Source: Natrinema altunense
GTDB lineage: Archaea; Halobacteriota; Halobacteria; Halobacteriales; Natrialbaceae
Direction: 5' to 3'
DNA length: 64,000 nt
NCBI RefSeq assembly: GCF_000731985.1
Contig: NZ_JNCS01000001.1
Location: 248,001-312,000, forward strand
In this document: piece by piece, positions 18,908-27,617 of the stretch
How the letters are laid out: each line of letters begins with the position of its first letter
Numbering within the stretch: position 1 is the stretch's first letter
Made by a program: the position numbers and the translations under genes
Notes under the pieces: generated by a model
What the model saw: the letters and a program-made list of their open reading frames with translations, nothing else
Databases searched by the model: none
What the model was told of the DNA's origin: nothing

Positions 18908-20011
18908 ATGGCGTATTCGTTCCGGTCGCGGTCCGGTTCCGACCTCGAGTTCTCCGCGAGCGAACTCGCGGGTGCGCTAGGTGATTCGGTTACGGTCCTG
19001 CCGCTGCTCGTCGCGCTCGGAGCGACGACGAGCGTCTCGTTGCCCCACGTGTTGGTCGGGTTCGGCGTCTTTCAGATCGTCTGGGGGGTGTACTACGGAC
19101 TGCCGCTTTCCGTCGAACCGATGAAGGCGCTGCTCGGGCTGGCGATCGTCGGCGCGCTGTCCGCTGCCGAACTCGCCGCCGCCGGACTGCTCGCCGGCGG
19201 GGTCCTCCTCGCCGTCGGGCGACTCGGGCTCGTCGGTCGGCTCCAGCGAGTGGTCGGCGAGCCGGTCATCCGCGGCGTACAACTCGCCGTAGCCTTGCTC
19301 TTGCTCGAGGCGGCGGTCGACCTCTCGATCGGGAACCCGCCGATGGCGGCGGGCGGGCTCGCCGTGGTCGGCCTGCTGGCGCTCGTCGGCTACCGGCAGG
19401 CCAGCGTGCTGGTCGTGCTCGGACTCGGGGCCGTCGCGGCCGTCGCGACGGCCGGCGTTCCGACGCCGACGGTGCCGGAACTCGCGGTGTTTCCCGCCGG
19501 CTCGCCGTCGCTCACCGGAGCCGCCGTTGAGGGGACCGTCGCCCAGTTGGGAATGACGGTCGGCAACGCCGCGATCGCGACCGCCCTGCTCTGTGGCGAC
19601 CTCTACGACCGGGAGGTCTCGGCGGACGCGCTCTCGACGAGCATGGGCGTGACTTGCCTCGCGGCGATCCCGCTGGGTGGCGTCCCGATGTGTCACGGCA
19701 GCGGCGGCCTCGCCGGCAAGTACGCCTTCGGCGCGCGAACCGGCGGCGCGAACGTCCTGCTCGGCATCGGCTACCTCGCGCTCGCGCCGGTCGCCGCCGG
19801 GGCCGTACTCGCCGCCTTCCCGATGGCGGTTCTGGGCGTGTTGCTCGTCGTCGTGGCGCTCGAGTTGGCTCGCGCGGCGGTCGCGGCCGTCGCCGATCGC
19901 CGATCGCTCGCGGTGGTCGCCGCCGTCGGGGTCGCCGGGTTCGCCGGTAACGTCGGTGTCGCGTTCGTCCTCGGTACCGTCGGCTTCTGGCTCGTCTCAC
20001 GGTCGGCGTAG
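18908..20011 (+). CDS. putative molybdate/sulfate transporter (MOT1-like)
   Basis: 367-residue membrane protein with about ten helices, almost wholly hydrophobic. It has the MOT1/SulP-related motifs LPLSVEPMKALLG in an early helix and GVPMCHGSGGLAGKYAFGARTGG in the second half; family members have PxQPMKA and PxCHGxGG. In eukaryotes MOT1 imports molybdate; in prokaryotes the substrate is not settled (molybdate, sulfate). It stands alone here without ModABC-type genes. The short N-terminal tail is hydrophilic. Confidence 0.82.
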   Translation: MAYSFRSRSGSDLEFSASELAGALGDSVTVLPLLVALGATTSVSLPHVLVGFGVFQIVWGVYYGLPLSVEPMKALLGLAIVGALSAAELAAAGLLAGGVLLAVGRLGLVGRLQRVVGEPVIRGVQLAVALLLLEAAVDLSIGNPPMAAGGLAVVGLLALVGYRQASVLVVLGLGAVAAVATAGVPTPTVPELAVFPAGSPSLTGAAVEGTVAQLGMTVGNAAIATALLCGDLYDREVSADALSTSMGVTCLAAIPLGGVPMCHGSGGLAGKYAFGARTGGANVLLGIGYLALAPVAAGAVLAAFPMAVLGVLLVVVALELARAAVAAVADRRSLAVVAAVGVAGFAGNVGVAFVLGTVGFWLVSRSA

Positions 20012-20052
20012 GGTGCAAGCGGCGTCGGCGACCGCGAGCCGGACGACCTTTG

Positions 20053-20184
20053 ATGCCGGAACCCCAACTGCCACCGATGCACGCGAGCTGGGCCGACCTC
20101 TTCGACCGCGGCGCGGAGTACGACGGCGATCGCGAGGCGATTCGGGATGCACTCGCAGCGATCCGGGAGGACAGCGATGCCTGA
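20053..20184 (+). CDS. 43-residue helical protein overlapping a PIN-like gene
   Basis: MPEPQLPP followed by a helical acidic body (SWADLFDRGAEYD, REAIRDALAAIRED). Its stop codon overlaps the start region of the next gene by eight bases, so the two must be cotranslated. The size and its position directly before a PIN-like protein recall antitoxin-toxin pairs, but the sequence is not a recognisable AbrB, RHH or Phd antitoxin. An internal Met at residue 9 is an alternative start. Confidence 0.6.
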   Translation: MPEPQLPPMHASWADLFDRGAEYDGDREAIRDALAAIREDSDA

Positions 20185-20656
20185 CCGCGACGAACCGAAC
20201 CCCGCCCGCGTCGTCGCCGACGCCGACGTGCTCGCGGCGGACCTGCTCGTCGGCGGCGACGCACGCGCGGCGCTGGATCACGTCCGCCGCCACTCCTGGA
20301 TCGACCTCGTCGCCAGCGACCCGCTGCTCGAGCAGACGGAACGGCTCGTGACGTCACTGGCCGACGCCGATCTCGCCGCGGACCACCGCGAGCGGCTTGA
20401 GGCCGAGCGCGTCGCGGTCGACCAGCCCGAGGGGGACCATCCCGGGCTGGCGTCGGCCTATCAGGGGAAGGCGGCGCACCTGCTCTCGAACGACGACCGG
20501 CTTCGATCGGCGACGGCCGGGCTCACCCTGCAGCCCCGCGTCTCCGTCAGCATCCGCCCGCCGGACGCGTTCGCCCGCCTGTTCGACCCCGCGAGCCTGT
20601 ACGCGGTCGTCGCGGACGGCGAGTACCCTGGGCCGGACCGAGATCCGCGCGCCTGA
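20177..20656 (+). CDS. PIN-like domain protein
   Basis: 159-residue protein with the layout of a PIN nuclease: a first acidic strand VVADADVLAADLL (Asp15/Asp17), central helices, and a C-terminal AAHLLSNDDRL (Asp106/Asp107), where the family carries its last metal-binding Asp residues. It ends in SLYAVVADGEYP. The start at 20177 lies inside the previous small gene, in another frame. Could be a toxin RNase or a housekeeping PIN protein of haloarchaea. No DNA-binding antitoxin motif is seen next to it beyond the 43-residue partner. Confidence 0.65.
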   Translation: MPDRDEPNPARVVADADVLAADLLVGGDARAALDHVRRHSWIDLVASDPLLEQTERLVTSLADADLAADHRERLEAERVAVDQPEGDHPGLASAYQGKAAHLLSNDDRLRSATAGLTLQPRVSVSIRPPDAFARLFDPASLYAVVADGEYPGPDRDPRA

Positions 20657-20741
20657 CGGCGGTCTCGGCAACGCGATATCGGCTTCCCGGCAACGCCCTC
20701 GCGGAGCCACCTGAGTTCGGGACCCTTATCAGCCAGGGACG

Positions 20742-20755
20742 CCTTAGTGGTAAGG
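20742..20755. promoter_or_regulatory. palindrome just before the IMPDH/GMPR-family start
   Basis: Perfect inverted repeat CCTTA-GTGG-TAAGG ending four bases before the ATG at 20760. A TATA-like CCTTATC lies at 20724-20730. Position over the expected transcript start suggests a repressor operator or a hairpin at the 5' end of the mRNA. Confidence 0.4.
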
Positions 20756-20759
20756 GGTA

Positions 20760-21890
20760 ATGAACGATCTACGAACCGGGTTGAGCTATGGTGACGTGCT
20801 CCTCGTCCCGAACCGCTCGCCAGTCGATAGCCGCAGCGACGTCGACCTCTCGACGCGGCTCACGCCGTCCGTCGAACTGGACGCGCCGCTCGTCTCCGCC
20901 GCGATGGACACCGTCACGGAGGCCGAACTAGCGATCGAACTCTCGCGCGCCGGCGGGATCGGCGTCGTTCACCGGTTTCTCACGCCGGACGAGCAGGCCG
21001 AACAGGTCGAACGGGTAACGGCCGCCGACGAGCACGTGGCCGCCGCGGTAGGGATCAACGAAGACTACGTCGGCCGCAGCGCCGCGCTGATCGACGCCGG
21101 CGTCGACGCGCTCGTGGTCGACGTGGCCCACGGCCACCTCGAGCGATCGCTCGAGGCCGTCGAGACGCTCCGGGCGGAGTTCCCGGACACCGACCTCGTC
21201 GCCGGCAACGTCGCGACGCCGGCCGGCGTCGAGGACCTCGCGGCCGCCGGTGCGGACTGTGTGAAAGTCGGCATCGGTCCCGGCTCACACTGCACCACCC
21301 GAAAGGTAGCCGGCGCGGGCGTCCCGCAACTGACCGCCGTCGACGACTGTGCGACGGCGGCCGAGGAGCTGGACGTGACGATCTGTGCCGACGGCGGGAT
21401 TCGAACGTCCGGCGACGCCGTCAAGGCCCTGATGGCGGGTGCCGACACGGTGATGCTGGGAAGCCTGCTGGCCGGAACCGAGGAAGCACCCGGCGCGGTC
21501 GTGGACGTCGACGGGGCGCGGTACAAGCGCTCGCGGGGCATGGCGACCACCACGGCCGCCGAGAACCGCGACGACAAGGACGCCAACGTTCGCGCCGACG
21601 AGGGCGTCGAGGCCCTGACGCCGTACAAGGGGCCGGTCGGCGACGTCGTCGACGAGTTCTGTGCGGGCATTCAGTCCGGACTCTCCTACTGCGGCGGGGA
21701 GACGATCCCCGCGGCGCGCCGAAACGCCGAGTTCATCCGCGTCGCCCCCAGCGCGAAGGAGCGGGAGGGGTACCACGCGGATCAGGACTGGGAGGGCGTC
21801 AGCGTCGATAGCGAAGCGAAGACGGTCACCGAAGCACAGCTCGCGGCGGACGACGACGCGGTCGAGACCGCCGCAGAAGGAGACGACTGA
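20760..21890 (+). CDS. IMP dehydrogenase / GMP reductase family protein
   Basis: 376-residue purine nucleotide oxidoreductase. It carries [16 protein letters not shown] after the first strands, the active-site loop [11 protein letters not shown] with the catalytic Cys, [10 protein letters not shown], the phosphate site [12 protein letters not shown] and the YKRSRGMA segment. CBS domains are missing, which makes it shorter than a standard GuaB (about 490) and closer to GMP reductase or to the second IMPDH-like protein common in haloarchaea. It either oxidises IMP to XMP or reduces GMP to IMP. A 30-residue acidic tail follows the domain. Confidence 0.88.
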   Translation: MNDLRTGLSYGDVLLVPNRSPVDSRSDVDLSTRLTPSVELDAPLVSAAMDTVTEAELAIELSRAGGIGVVHRFLTPDEQAEQVERVTAADEHVAAAVGINEDYVGRSAALIDAGVDALVVDVAHGHLERSLEAVETLRAEFPDTDLVAGNVATPAGVEDLAAAGADCVKVGIGPGSHCTTRKVAGAGVPQLTAVDDCATAAEELDVTICADGGIRTSGDAVKALMAGADTVMLGSLLAGTEEAPGAVVDVDGARYKRSRGMATTTAAENRDDKDANVRADEGVEALTPYKGPVGDVVDEFCAGIQSGLSYCGGETIPAARRNAEFIRVAPSAKEREGYHADQDWEGVSVDSEAKTVTEAQLAADDDAVETAAEGDD

Positions 21891-21912
21891 CCGCCGATCG
21901 AGACCCGGTGCG

Positions 21913-22464
21913 TTACTCGTCGCGGCCGGCGTACCACTCCGCGAACGTCGCCAGCGCGCGGCCGCGGTGTGAAATCGCGTTCTTCTCCGCGGTGCTCATC
22001 TCGGCCATCGTCGTCCCGTTGTACTCGAAGATGGGGTCGTAGCCGAACCCGCCCTCGCCGCGGGGCGCGACGAGGGTGCCGGCGACCGATCCCTCGAAGG
22101 TCTCGGTCCCGTTCTCGTCGGCGTACGCGAGGACGGTCCGGAACGTCGCGCGGCGGTTTTCCTCCGCCTCCGCGAGTCGCCAGAGCCGCTCGACGCCGAC
22201 GGTGTCCTCGACGTACGCCGAGTACGGCCCCGGAAAGCCGCCCAACGCGTCGACGAACAGCCCCGCATCGTCGACCAGTACCGGCTCGTCGCTCCCCAAC
22301 TCCTCGAACGCCTCGCGCGCACCGTGGGCGGCGATCTCCTCGAGCGAATCGCTCTGGATCTCGGTGTAGTCGTACTCGATCTGCTCGACGGGCTCGATCC
22401 CTGCGAGGTAGTCCCGCGCCTCGCGGACCTTCCCCGCGTTGCCGGTCACGAATCGAATGGCCAT
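21913..22464 (-). CDS. non-canonical purine NTP pyrophosphatase (ITPase, RdgB/HAM1)
   Basis: 183-residue house-cleaning enzyme that hydrolyses ITP, dITP and XTP. It starts with IRFVTGNAGKVREA, has VLVDDAGLFVDALGGFPGPYSAYV (catalytic Asp and substrate loop) and the FGYDPIFEY...MAEMSTAEKNAISHRGRAL end motif. The start at 22464 is set by this N-terminus; a longer frame upstream is not supported. It is convergent with the IMPDH/GMPR gene, with only 22 bases between stops. Confidence 0.93.
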   Translation of the reverse strand: MAIRFVTGNAGKVREARDYLAGIEPVEQIEYDYTEIQSDSLEEIAAHGAREAFEELGSDEPVLVDDAGLFVDALGGFPGPYSAYVEDTVGVERLWRLAEAEENRRATFRTVLAYADENGTETFEGSVAGTLVAPRGEGGFGYDPIFEYNGTTMAEMSTAEKNAISHRGRALATFAEWYAGRDE

Positions 22465-22570
22465 GTACGAGGCGGGGTCCGCGGGCGGAAAATAGGCGTC
22501 GGTTGCCCGTTCGCCCCCCGACTCCCGATCCGCGAAAGAATCAAGCGGTGATGAATGGAGAACACGACGT

Positions 22571-22900
22571 CTGAACGTCACCGAGTGGGACGATCCCGAC
22601 CGAATCGACGACCTCCCGGGCGGCGAGCGGCGCGTGCTGGCGGCCACCGACGAACTGATGCTCGTTCACTACTCGCTCGAGGCGGGCGCGGAAGGAGAGC
22701 CACACGCCCACGACGAGACGACGCAGGCGACGTTCGTTATCGAGGGGGCGCTCGAACTCCGCGGCGAGCGCTCGCGGACCCTCGAGGCGGGCGATTCGTA
22801 CGTCGTCCCGCCGGGAACGGTCCACGGCGTGTGCGCCCTCGAGCCGTGTCGCGTCATCGACGCGTTCGCACCGCCGCTCGAGGCGTACACGTCGAAGTAG
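22571..22900 (+). CDS. cupin domain protein (start unclear)
   Basis: Single-domain cupin: GEPHAHDETTQATFVIEGALEL is motif 1 (two His plus Glu ligands) and AGDSYVVPPGTVHGV is motif 2 (His). The reading frame with homology-like sequence begins at NVTEWDDPDRIDDLPGGERRVL, but no ATG, GTG or TTG occurs in that frame before 22634, which lies inside the domain. An ATG at 22551 reads MNGEHDV then stops in a neighbouring frame, one base out of phase. Either a CTG at 22571 is used, or a single-base frameshift broke the 5' end. No membrane or signal region. Confidence 0.65.
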   Translation: MNVTEWDDPDRIDDLPGGERRVLAATDELMLVHYSLEAGAEGEPHAHDETTQATFVIEGALELRGERSRTLEAGDSYVVPPGTVHGVCALEPCRVIDAFAPPLEAYTSK

Positions 22901-22925
22901 TGCCCGCGTTCGTGGCGGCTCCTCG

Positions 22926-23576
22926 CTACAGTTCGAGGGCGTCCACCACGGCCGCCTCCGCCTTCCGGAGGTGTTCGGCGGCCGTCCCTGGTGCACAGTC
23001 CAGTTCGGCCGCGACATCCTCGACGCCCGCCGATCTAGGGACATCGAAGTACCCCAATTCGCGGGCGACCCGCAGCGTCTCCCGCTGGCGCGCCGTCAGC
23101 GCGCCGACCGCGGCGTCGCCCCCGTCGTACTCGCCGACCCGGTCGACGGTCGTCTCGATGCCGTCGGGGATGCCCTCGAGCACGCGCCGGAGGTCGTCCG
23201 ATTCGCCGACGACGGAAAACCGGACCGTCCAGTCCGACCGGTACTCCACCGGCGGCAGGACGACGAGACTACGCTCGGTGAACAGATCGAGGAGTCGGGC
23301 GTCCACCTCGGCGGGCAGATCGCGGACGTAGACGGTGAACGTCCGGTCGCCGGTCCGCGTGAGTTCGTAGTTGCTCACCCGTCCGGTGTCCGCGAGCGCG
23401 GCCTCGTAGACGTCCGGATCGCCGACGACGTGGAAGATGAAGGCGTTGTCGTCGTCCCCCGCGAAGTTGCCGTGGACCATCCGATAGGCGTCGAACGCGT
23501 CGCTTTCGGCGACGAAGCGATGCATCGGATGGATCGTCGCGGCGTCGTAGCGCAGCGTGAGTCGAACCGTCTTCAC
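22926..23576 (-). CDS. bacterio-opsin activator (Bat)-type HTH regulator
   Basis: 216-residue transcription regulator. The N-terminal two thirds form the haloarchaeal sensing domain of Bat-like proteins (MKTVRLTLRYD...HRFVAESDAFDAYRMVHG...). The C-terminus has the HTH_10 domain: LTARQRETLRVARELGYFDVPRSAGVEDVAAELDCAPGTAAEHLRKAEAAVV. It lies between a cupin gene and a lone nuoCD gene that is divergently transcribed, so nuoCD is a candidate target. The bases between the two starts (23577-23659) would hold both promoters. Confidence 0.88.
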   Translation of the reverse strand: MKTVRLTLRYDAATIHPMHRFVAESDAFDAYRMVHGNFAGDDDNAFIFHVVGDPDVYEAALADTGRVSNYELTRTGDRTFTVYVRDLPAEVDARLLDLFTERSLVVLPPVEYRSDWTVRFSVVGESDDLRRVLEGIPDGIETTVDRVGEYDGGDAAVGALTARQRETLRVARELGYFDVPRSAGVEDVAAELDCAPGTAAEHLRKAEAAVVDALEL

Positions 23577-23659
23577 GGCCGGAGGGTCCGGTCTGCATAT
23601 ATAAATAGCCTAGCCAGTGACGCAGAATCGACTCGGCTCCCGCGTCCGAAACGGCAGCT

Positions 23660-25330
23660 ATGACATCGGACTCGACGCTCGAGTCACCACCGACCGAGCG
23701 CGCCGATTCGATCGGGGCCGCGGAACTCGAGGCCCTGCTCGGCGACGCGGTCCTCGATCGTGACGACCACGAGAACGCGCCCGCGATCGTGATCCGGCCG
23801 GACGCGGTACAGGACGTACTCGCGACGCTCCGGGACGAGGCGGGCTTCGACCACTGTGCCTGTGTCACCGCCCAGGAGTACCCGGACCGGTTCGAGACGA
23901 TCTATCACCTGCAATCCTACGCCGACCCGACGCGGGAGGTGAGCGTCGTGGTCCCGACGCCGACCGACGAGCCGAGGAGCGAGTCGGCGACGCCGGTCTT
24001 CGAGACGGCCAACTGGCACGAGCGCGAGGCCTACGACCTCGTCGGCATCGAGTACGAGGGCCACCCGGACCTGCGACGGATTCTCCTCCCCGAGACGTGG
24101 CAGGGCCATCCGCTCTCGCGGGACTACGACCAGGAGCAGCCACAGGTCGTCACCCTCTCTGAGCACGCGAATCCGATCGCGGGCGACGAGCACGACACCG
24201 CGTCCGACACGATGTTCCTCAACATCGGACCGCACCACCCGTCGACCCACGGCGTCCTCCACGTGAAGGCGGTGCTCGACGGCGAGACGGTCGTCGACGT
24301 CGACCCCGACATCGGCTACATCCACCGGTGCGAGGAACAGATGTGTCAGCAGAGCACGTACCGGCACCAGATCATGCCCTATCCGGACCGCTGGGACTGG
24401 GTCTCCTCGGGGCTTCTGAACGAGTGGGCCTACGCCCGGGCCGCGGAGGACCTGGCCGACATCGCGGTGCCCGACTACGCGCAGGTGATCCGGACGATGG
24501 GGGCCGAACTCTCGCGGCTGGCCTCGCACTTCATCGCCGTCGGTACCTACGCGCTCGACATCGTCGGCGAGTTCTGTGCCGCCTTCCAGTACGGTATCCG
24601 CGACCGCGAACTCGTCCTCGACGCGCTCGAGGAGTTGACCGGCCAGCGGATGATGTTCAACTACTTCCGGCTTGGCGGGGTCGCCTGGGACCTGCCCGAA
24701 CCCCGTGAGGAGTTCATCGCGGGTGTCCGAGACATCCTCGATAGCTTCCCGGCCAAGATCGACGAGTATCACGACCTACTGGTCACCAACGAGATCTTCC
24801 AGCGCCGCTGTGTCGACACCGGCGTTCTGGAACCCGAGGCCGCGAAGGACTACGGCTGTACGGGCCCGGTCGCCCGCGGCTCCGGCATCGACTACGACCT
24901 CCGCCGGGACGACCCCTACGGGTACTATCCGCACCTCGAGTGGGACGTCGTCACCGAACCCGACGGCGACAACTTCGCGCGGCTGCTCGTTCGACTGCGG
25001 GAGATCGAGGAGTCCGCGAAGATCGTCGAGCAGTGTCTGGATCTACTCGCCGAGTGGCCCGAGGACGAACGGACCCTTCAGAGCAACGTCCCCCGGACGC
25101 TCAAGCCCGCCGCCGACGCCGAACTCTACCGCGCCGTCGAGGGGGCGAAAGGCGAACTCGGGATCTACATCCGCGCGGACGGGACCGACACGCCGGCGCG
25201 GTTCAAGATCCGCAGCCCCTGTTTCTCGAACCTCTCCGCGCTGCCCGAGATCGCCCGCGGCGAGTACGTCGCCGATCTGATCGCGGCGATCGGGAGCCTC
25301 GACTGTATCATGGGCGAAGTCGACCGCTGA
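23660..25330 (+). CDS. nuoCD: NADH dehydrogenase-like complex I subunit CD fusion (NuoCD)
   Basis: 556-residue fusion. Residues 1-180 are the NuoC (30 kDa) domain (FETIYHLQSYADP, VFETANWHEREAYDLVGIEYEGHPDLRRILLPE); from about 185 the NuoD (49 kDa) domain begins with MFLNIGPHHPSTHGVLHVK and ends SPCFSNLSALPEIARGEYVADLIAAIGSLDCIMGEVDR. The quinone-site HRGxEK of bacteria is HRCEEQ here; I recall a similar Cys-containing form in other haloarchaea. Haloarchaeal nuo genes normally form one cluster (A-B-CD-H-I-J-K-L-M-N). Here no other subunit flanks this copy, so it is either an extra paralogue or a relocated gene. Confidence 0.9.
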   Translation: MTSDSTLESPPTERADSIGAAELEALLGDAVLDRDDHENAPAIVIRPDAVQDVLATLRDEAGFDHCACVTAQEYPDRFETIYHLQSYADPTREVSVVVPTPTDEPRSESATPVFETANWHEREAYDLVGIEYEGHPDLRRILLPETWQGHPLSRDYDQEQPQVVTLSEHANPIAGDEHDTASDTMFLNIGPHHPSTHGVLHVKAVLDGETVVDVDPDIGYIHRCEEQMCQQSTYRHQIMPYPDRWDWVSSGLLNEWAYARAAEDLADIAVPDYAQVIRTMGAELSRLASHFIAVGTYALDIVGEFCAAFQYGIRDRELVLDALEELTGQRMMFNYFRLGGVAWDLPEPREEFIAGVRDILDSFPAKIDEYHDLLVTNEIFQRRCVDTGVLEPEAAKDYGCTGPVARGSGIDYDLRRDDPYGYYPHLEWDVVTEPDGDNFARLLVRLREIEESAKIVEQCLDLLAEWPEDERTLQSNVPRTLKPAADAELYRAVEGAKGELGIYIRADGTDTPARFKIRSPCFSNLSALPEIARGEYVADLIAAIGSLDCIMGEVDR

Positions 25331-25406
25331 GCGCCGATCGGCACCGACAGGTCGGGGAGCGGCGGCTCGCAGAGCCGCGATAGCGCTCGAAAACGCAGCC
25401 GGGCGT

Positions 25407-25691
25407 TCAGTCGTCGCTCTCGTCGACGATGACTTCGACGGGTTCGTCGGCGCTCTCGTCGCTCGCTTCGGTGGCCCCCTGCTCCTGTTGCCAGAGGAGC
25501 GCCCCGGCGACGGCGACGACGATCCACGAGCGCCAGTTGGCGAGGTTCAGGGTGTAGCCGACGCCGAAGGGCTTCTCGACGAGCATCCCCTCTCCGGGCT
25601 GCCAGTACGACGAGAGCATGCGACTGATGCTCGGTCGTTCGAAGTTGTACGGGACCCCAAGAATCTCACCGGAAGTCGGCTTGTCTGCCAT
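25407..25691 (-). CDS. DUF5808 family membrane-associated protein
   Basis: 94-residue haloarchaeal protein. Near the N-terminus it has GEILGVPYNFERPSISRMLSSYWQPGEG, then the Gly-rich GVGYTLNLANWRSWIVVAVAGALLW, which is its only hydrophobic helix, and an acidic tail. The start at 25691 (MADKPT) is preferred to an upstream ATG at 25748. Function unknown; the family is common in haloarchaea and often next to core genes. Confidence 0.8.
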   Translation of the reverse strand: MADKPTSGEILGVPYNFERPSISRMLSSYWQPGEGMLVEKPFGVGYTLNLANWRSWIVVAVAGALLWQQEQGATEASDESADEPVEVIVDESDD

Positions 25692-25778
25692 GGCCGGTGA
25701 TACGTCCTCCCCTGATAAGAGTATTGTGTGCTGTGACGATCGTTGCAATCGGGCGACCGCGGTCCGGTCGAACCGTCC

Positions 25779-27413
25779 TTACGACTGGTAGCGCCCGCGC
25801 CCTTCGATGTCCCGCAGGCGCTCGAGCACGCGCTCCGCGCCGACCGCGCGGTACCCCTCCCGGACCGCCTCGCGGAGCGGCGCGGGATCGTCGGCGGTAC
25901 CGACGAGGCTCTGATCGAACACGTGCAGATCCATCGCGTAGTCCTCGACGTGGTCGGTGTGATAGCCGAGTCCGAAGTCGATGAGATACGTCCGCTCGCC
26001 GTCGACTCTCACGTTCCGGGTCGTCGGATCACCGTGGACGACTCCCGCGCGGTGGAGCCGCGCGAGGTGCCGGCCGACGGCACGAACCCGGGCGGGCGAC
26101 AGCCCCGACTGGAGGTCACGGTCGCCGACGTACTCGAGTTCCAGCCGCGCCTCGTGGGGATCGACATCGGAGAGGACCGGCGTCGGAACGCCCTCGCGGC
26201 GAGCCAGACTTGTGAGTCGGGCCTCGAGCGTCGTCCGCTCCGTGCGGAGTCGCTCGTCGAGGGCGGGATGGCGGTAGGTCTTGGCTCGGCGGCGCTTCGT
26301 GACGCGGCCGGCGGCGGGCTCGAGGTCGACGAGCGCTTCGGCACCGCGGACCTGCCGGTCGCCCTCCGTCGCTTTGCCGCGGCCGGCCGCGAGTTCGGGC
26401 TCGTCGGCTCGCCAGGTCACCGGCACTTGGTCGGGTCGGAAATCGGGGTCGACGCGCGAGTCCGCGAGCGCGAGCGTGTCGCCAGCGGCGTACATCTTCG
26501 CGCCGAGGACCGCGATCATCCCCGCGTTGTCCCGCAGGAACCGAGGTTCGGGTGCGTGGAACTCCGCTCCGCGCTGGGCGCACATCTCGCCTAACATCTC
26601 GCGCAGGCGGTCGTTCTGGCCGACGCCGCCGCCGAGGACGAGTTCGTCGCTCCCGGTCAACGAGAGCGCACGCTCGGACACTTCGGTCAGCATGCCGAAA
26701 ATATTCTCCTGCAGGGAATAGCAGATGTCCGCGACCGGCACGTCGTCGTCGTAGGCATCCTTCGCGGCACTCATAATGCCCGAAAACGAGAAGTCCATCC
26801 CCTTGACGACGTAGGGGAGGTCGACGTACTCGCCGTCTTTCGCCGCCGCCTCGACCTTCGGCCCGCCCGGGTGGGACCAGCCGACGTGCCGGGTGAACTT
26901 GTCGATGGCGTTGCCGACGCCGGTGTCCATCGTCTCGCCGAGCACGCGATAGCGCCCGTTGCGGTAGGCCAGCAGGTGCGCGTTCGCGCCGCTGGCGTTG
27001 AGACAGACCGGCGCGTCGAAGTCGGCGGTGTGGCGACCGATCTCGAGGTGGGCCACCATGTGATTGACGCCGACCAGCGGGACGTCTATGGCCTGGCTCA
27101 GCGCTCGGGCGGCCGTGCCGACGATCCGAAGACAGGGGCCGAGTCCGGGTCCACGAGAGAACGCGACCGCATCGACCGGCGGTTCGTCCGCCGGCCCGTC
27201 GTGGGTCTCGCGGGCGTGCTCGAGCGCCCGTTCGACGACGCGCGGAACGGCCTCGTGCATGTGCTCGGCGGCTTCGCGGGGGTGGATGCCGCCGCTCTCG
27301 GGCTGGTAGGCGTCGCTCTCGATGACGATCTCGTCGCGTTCGGCGTCGAAGACCGCTGCGCTGGCGGCCCAGGCGGTGCCTTCGATCCCGAGGATACGGA
27401 GGGTGTCAGTCAC
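25779..27413 (-). CDS. Kae1-Bud32 fusion, tRNA threonylcarbamoyladenosine biosynthesis (KEOPS)
   Basis: 544-residue fusion of two KEOPS subunits. Residues 1-335 are Kae1 (TsaD family) with the metal-binding HMVAHLEIGRH, LNASGANAHLLAYRNG and GGGVGQNDRLREML. From about 340 comes the Bud32 kinase with VHGDPTTRNVRV and YLIDFGLGYHTDHVEDYAMDLHVFDQSLVGT. Together they transfer threonylcarbamoyl to A37 of ANN-decoding tRNAs. Fusion is usual in haloarchaea and methanogens. It precedes S27ae by 68 bases on the same strand, giving a translation-gene cluster. Confidence 0.95.
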   Translation of the reverse strand: MTDTLRILGIEGTAWAASAAVFDAERDEIVIESDAYQPESGGIHPREAAEHMHEAVPRVVERALEHARETHDGPADEPPVDAVAFSRGPGLGPCLRIVGTAARALSQAIDVPLVGVNHMVAHLEIGRHTADFDAPVCLNASGANAHLLAYRNGRYRVLGETMDTGVGNAIDKFTRHVGWSHPGGPKVEAAAKDGEYVDLPYVVKGMDFSFSGIMSAAKDAYDDDVPVADICYSLQENIFGMLTEVSERALSLTGSDELVLGGGVGQNDRLREMLGEMCAQRGAEFHAPEPRFLRDNAGMIAVLGAKMYAAGDTLALADSRVDPDFRPDQVPVTWRADEPELAAGRGKATEGDRQVRGAEALVDLEPAAGRVTKRRRAKTYRHPALDERLRTERTTLEARLTSLARREGVPTPVLSDVDPHEARLELEYVGDRDLQSGLSPARVRAVGRHLARLHRAGVVHGDPTTRNVRVDGERTYLIDFGLGYHTDHVEDYAMDLHVFDQSLVGTADDPAPLREAVREGYRAVGAERVLERLRDIEGRGRYQS

Positions 27414-27481
27414 GGATGAAAACGGCGGGTATCGGCGGTCGACGTACCACGGTCGTCGGCACGTCGGCCATCAGTCGGGGG

Positions 27482-27616
27482 TTACTCCCACTCGGTGTAA
27501 CTGCACTTCCCGCAGTGCTTGCGGTCGCCGTGGTCGGCGAGGAAGACGTCACCACAGCGGGGACACAGTTCGCCCTCGGTGCTACCGTCGTCGCCGTAGA
27601 GTTCGTATCGAGCCAT
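27482..27616 (-). CDS. rps27ae: 30S ribosomal protein S27ae
   Basis: 44-residue zinc-ribbon ribosomal protein: [11 protein letters not shown], then CPRCGD and [10 protein letters not shown], giving four zinc-binding cysteines. It starts one base after the S24e stop codon and is in the same operon, the order usual in archaea. Confidence 0.95.
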   Translation of the reverse strand: MARYELYGDDGSTEGELCPRCGDVFLADHGDRKHCGKCSYTEWE

Positions 27617-27617
27617 G

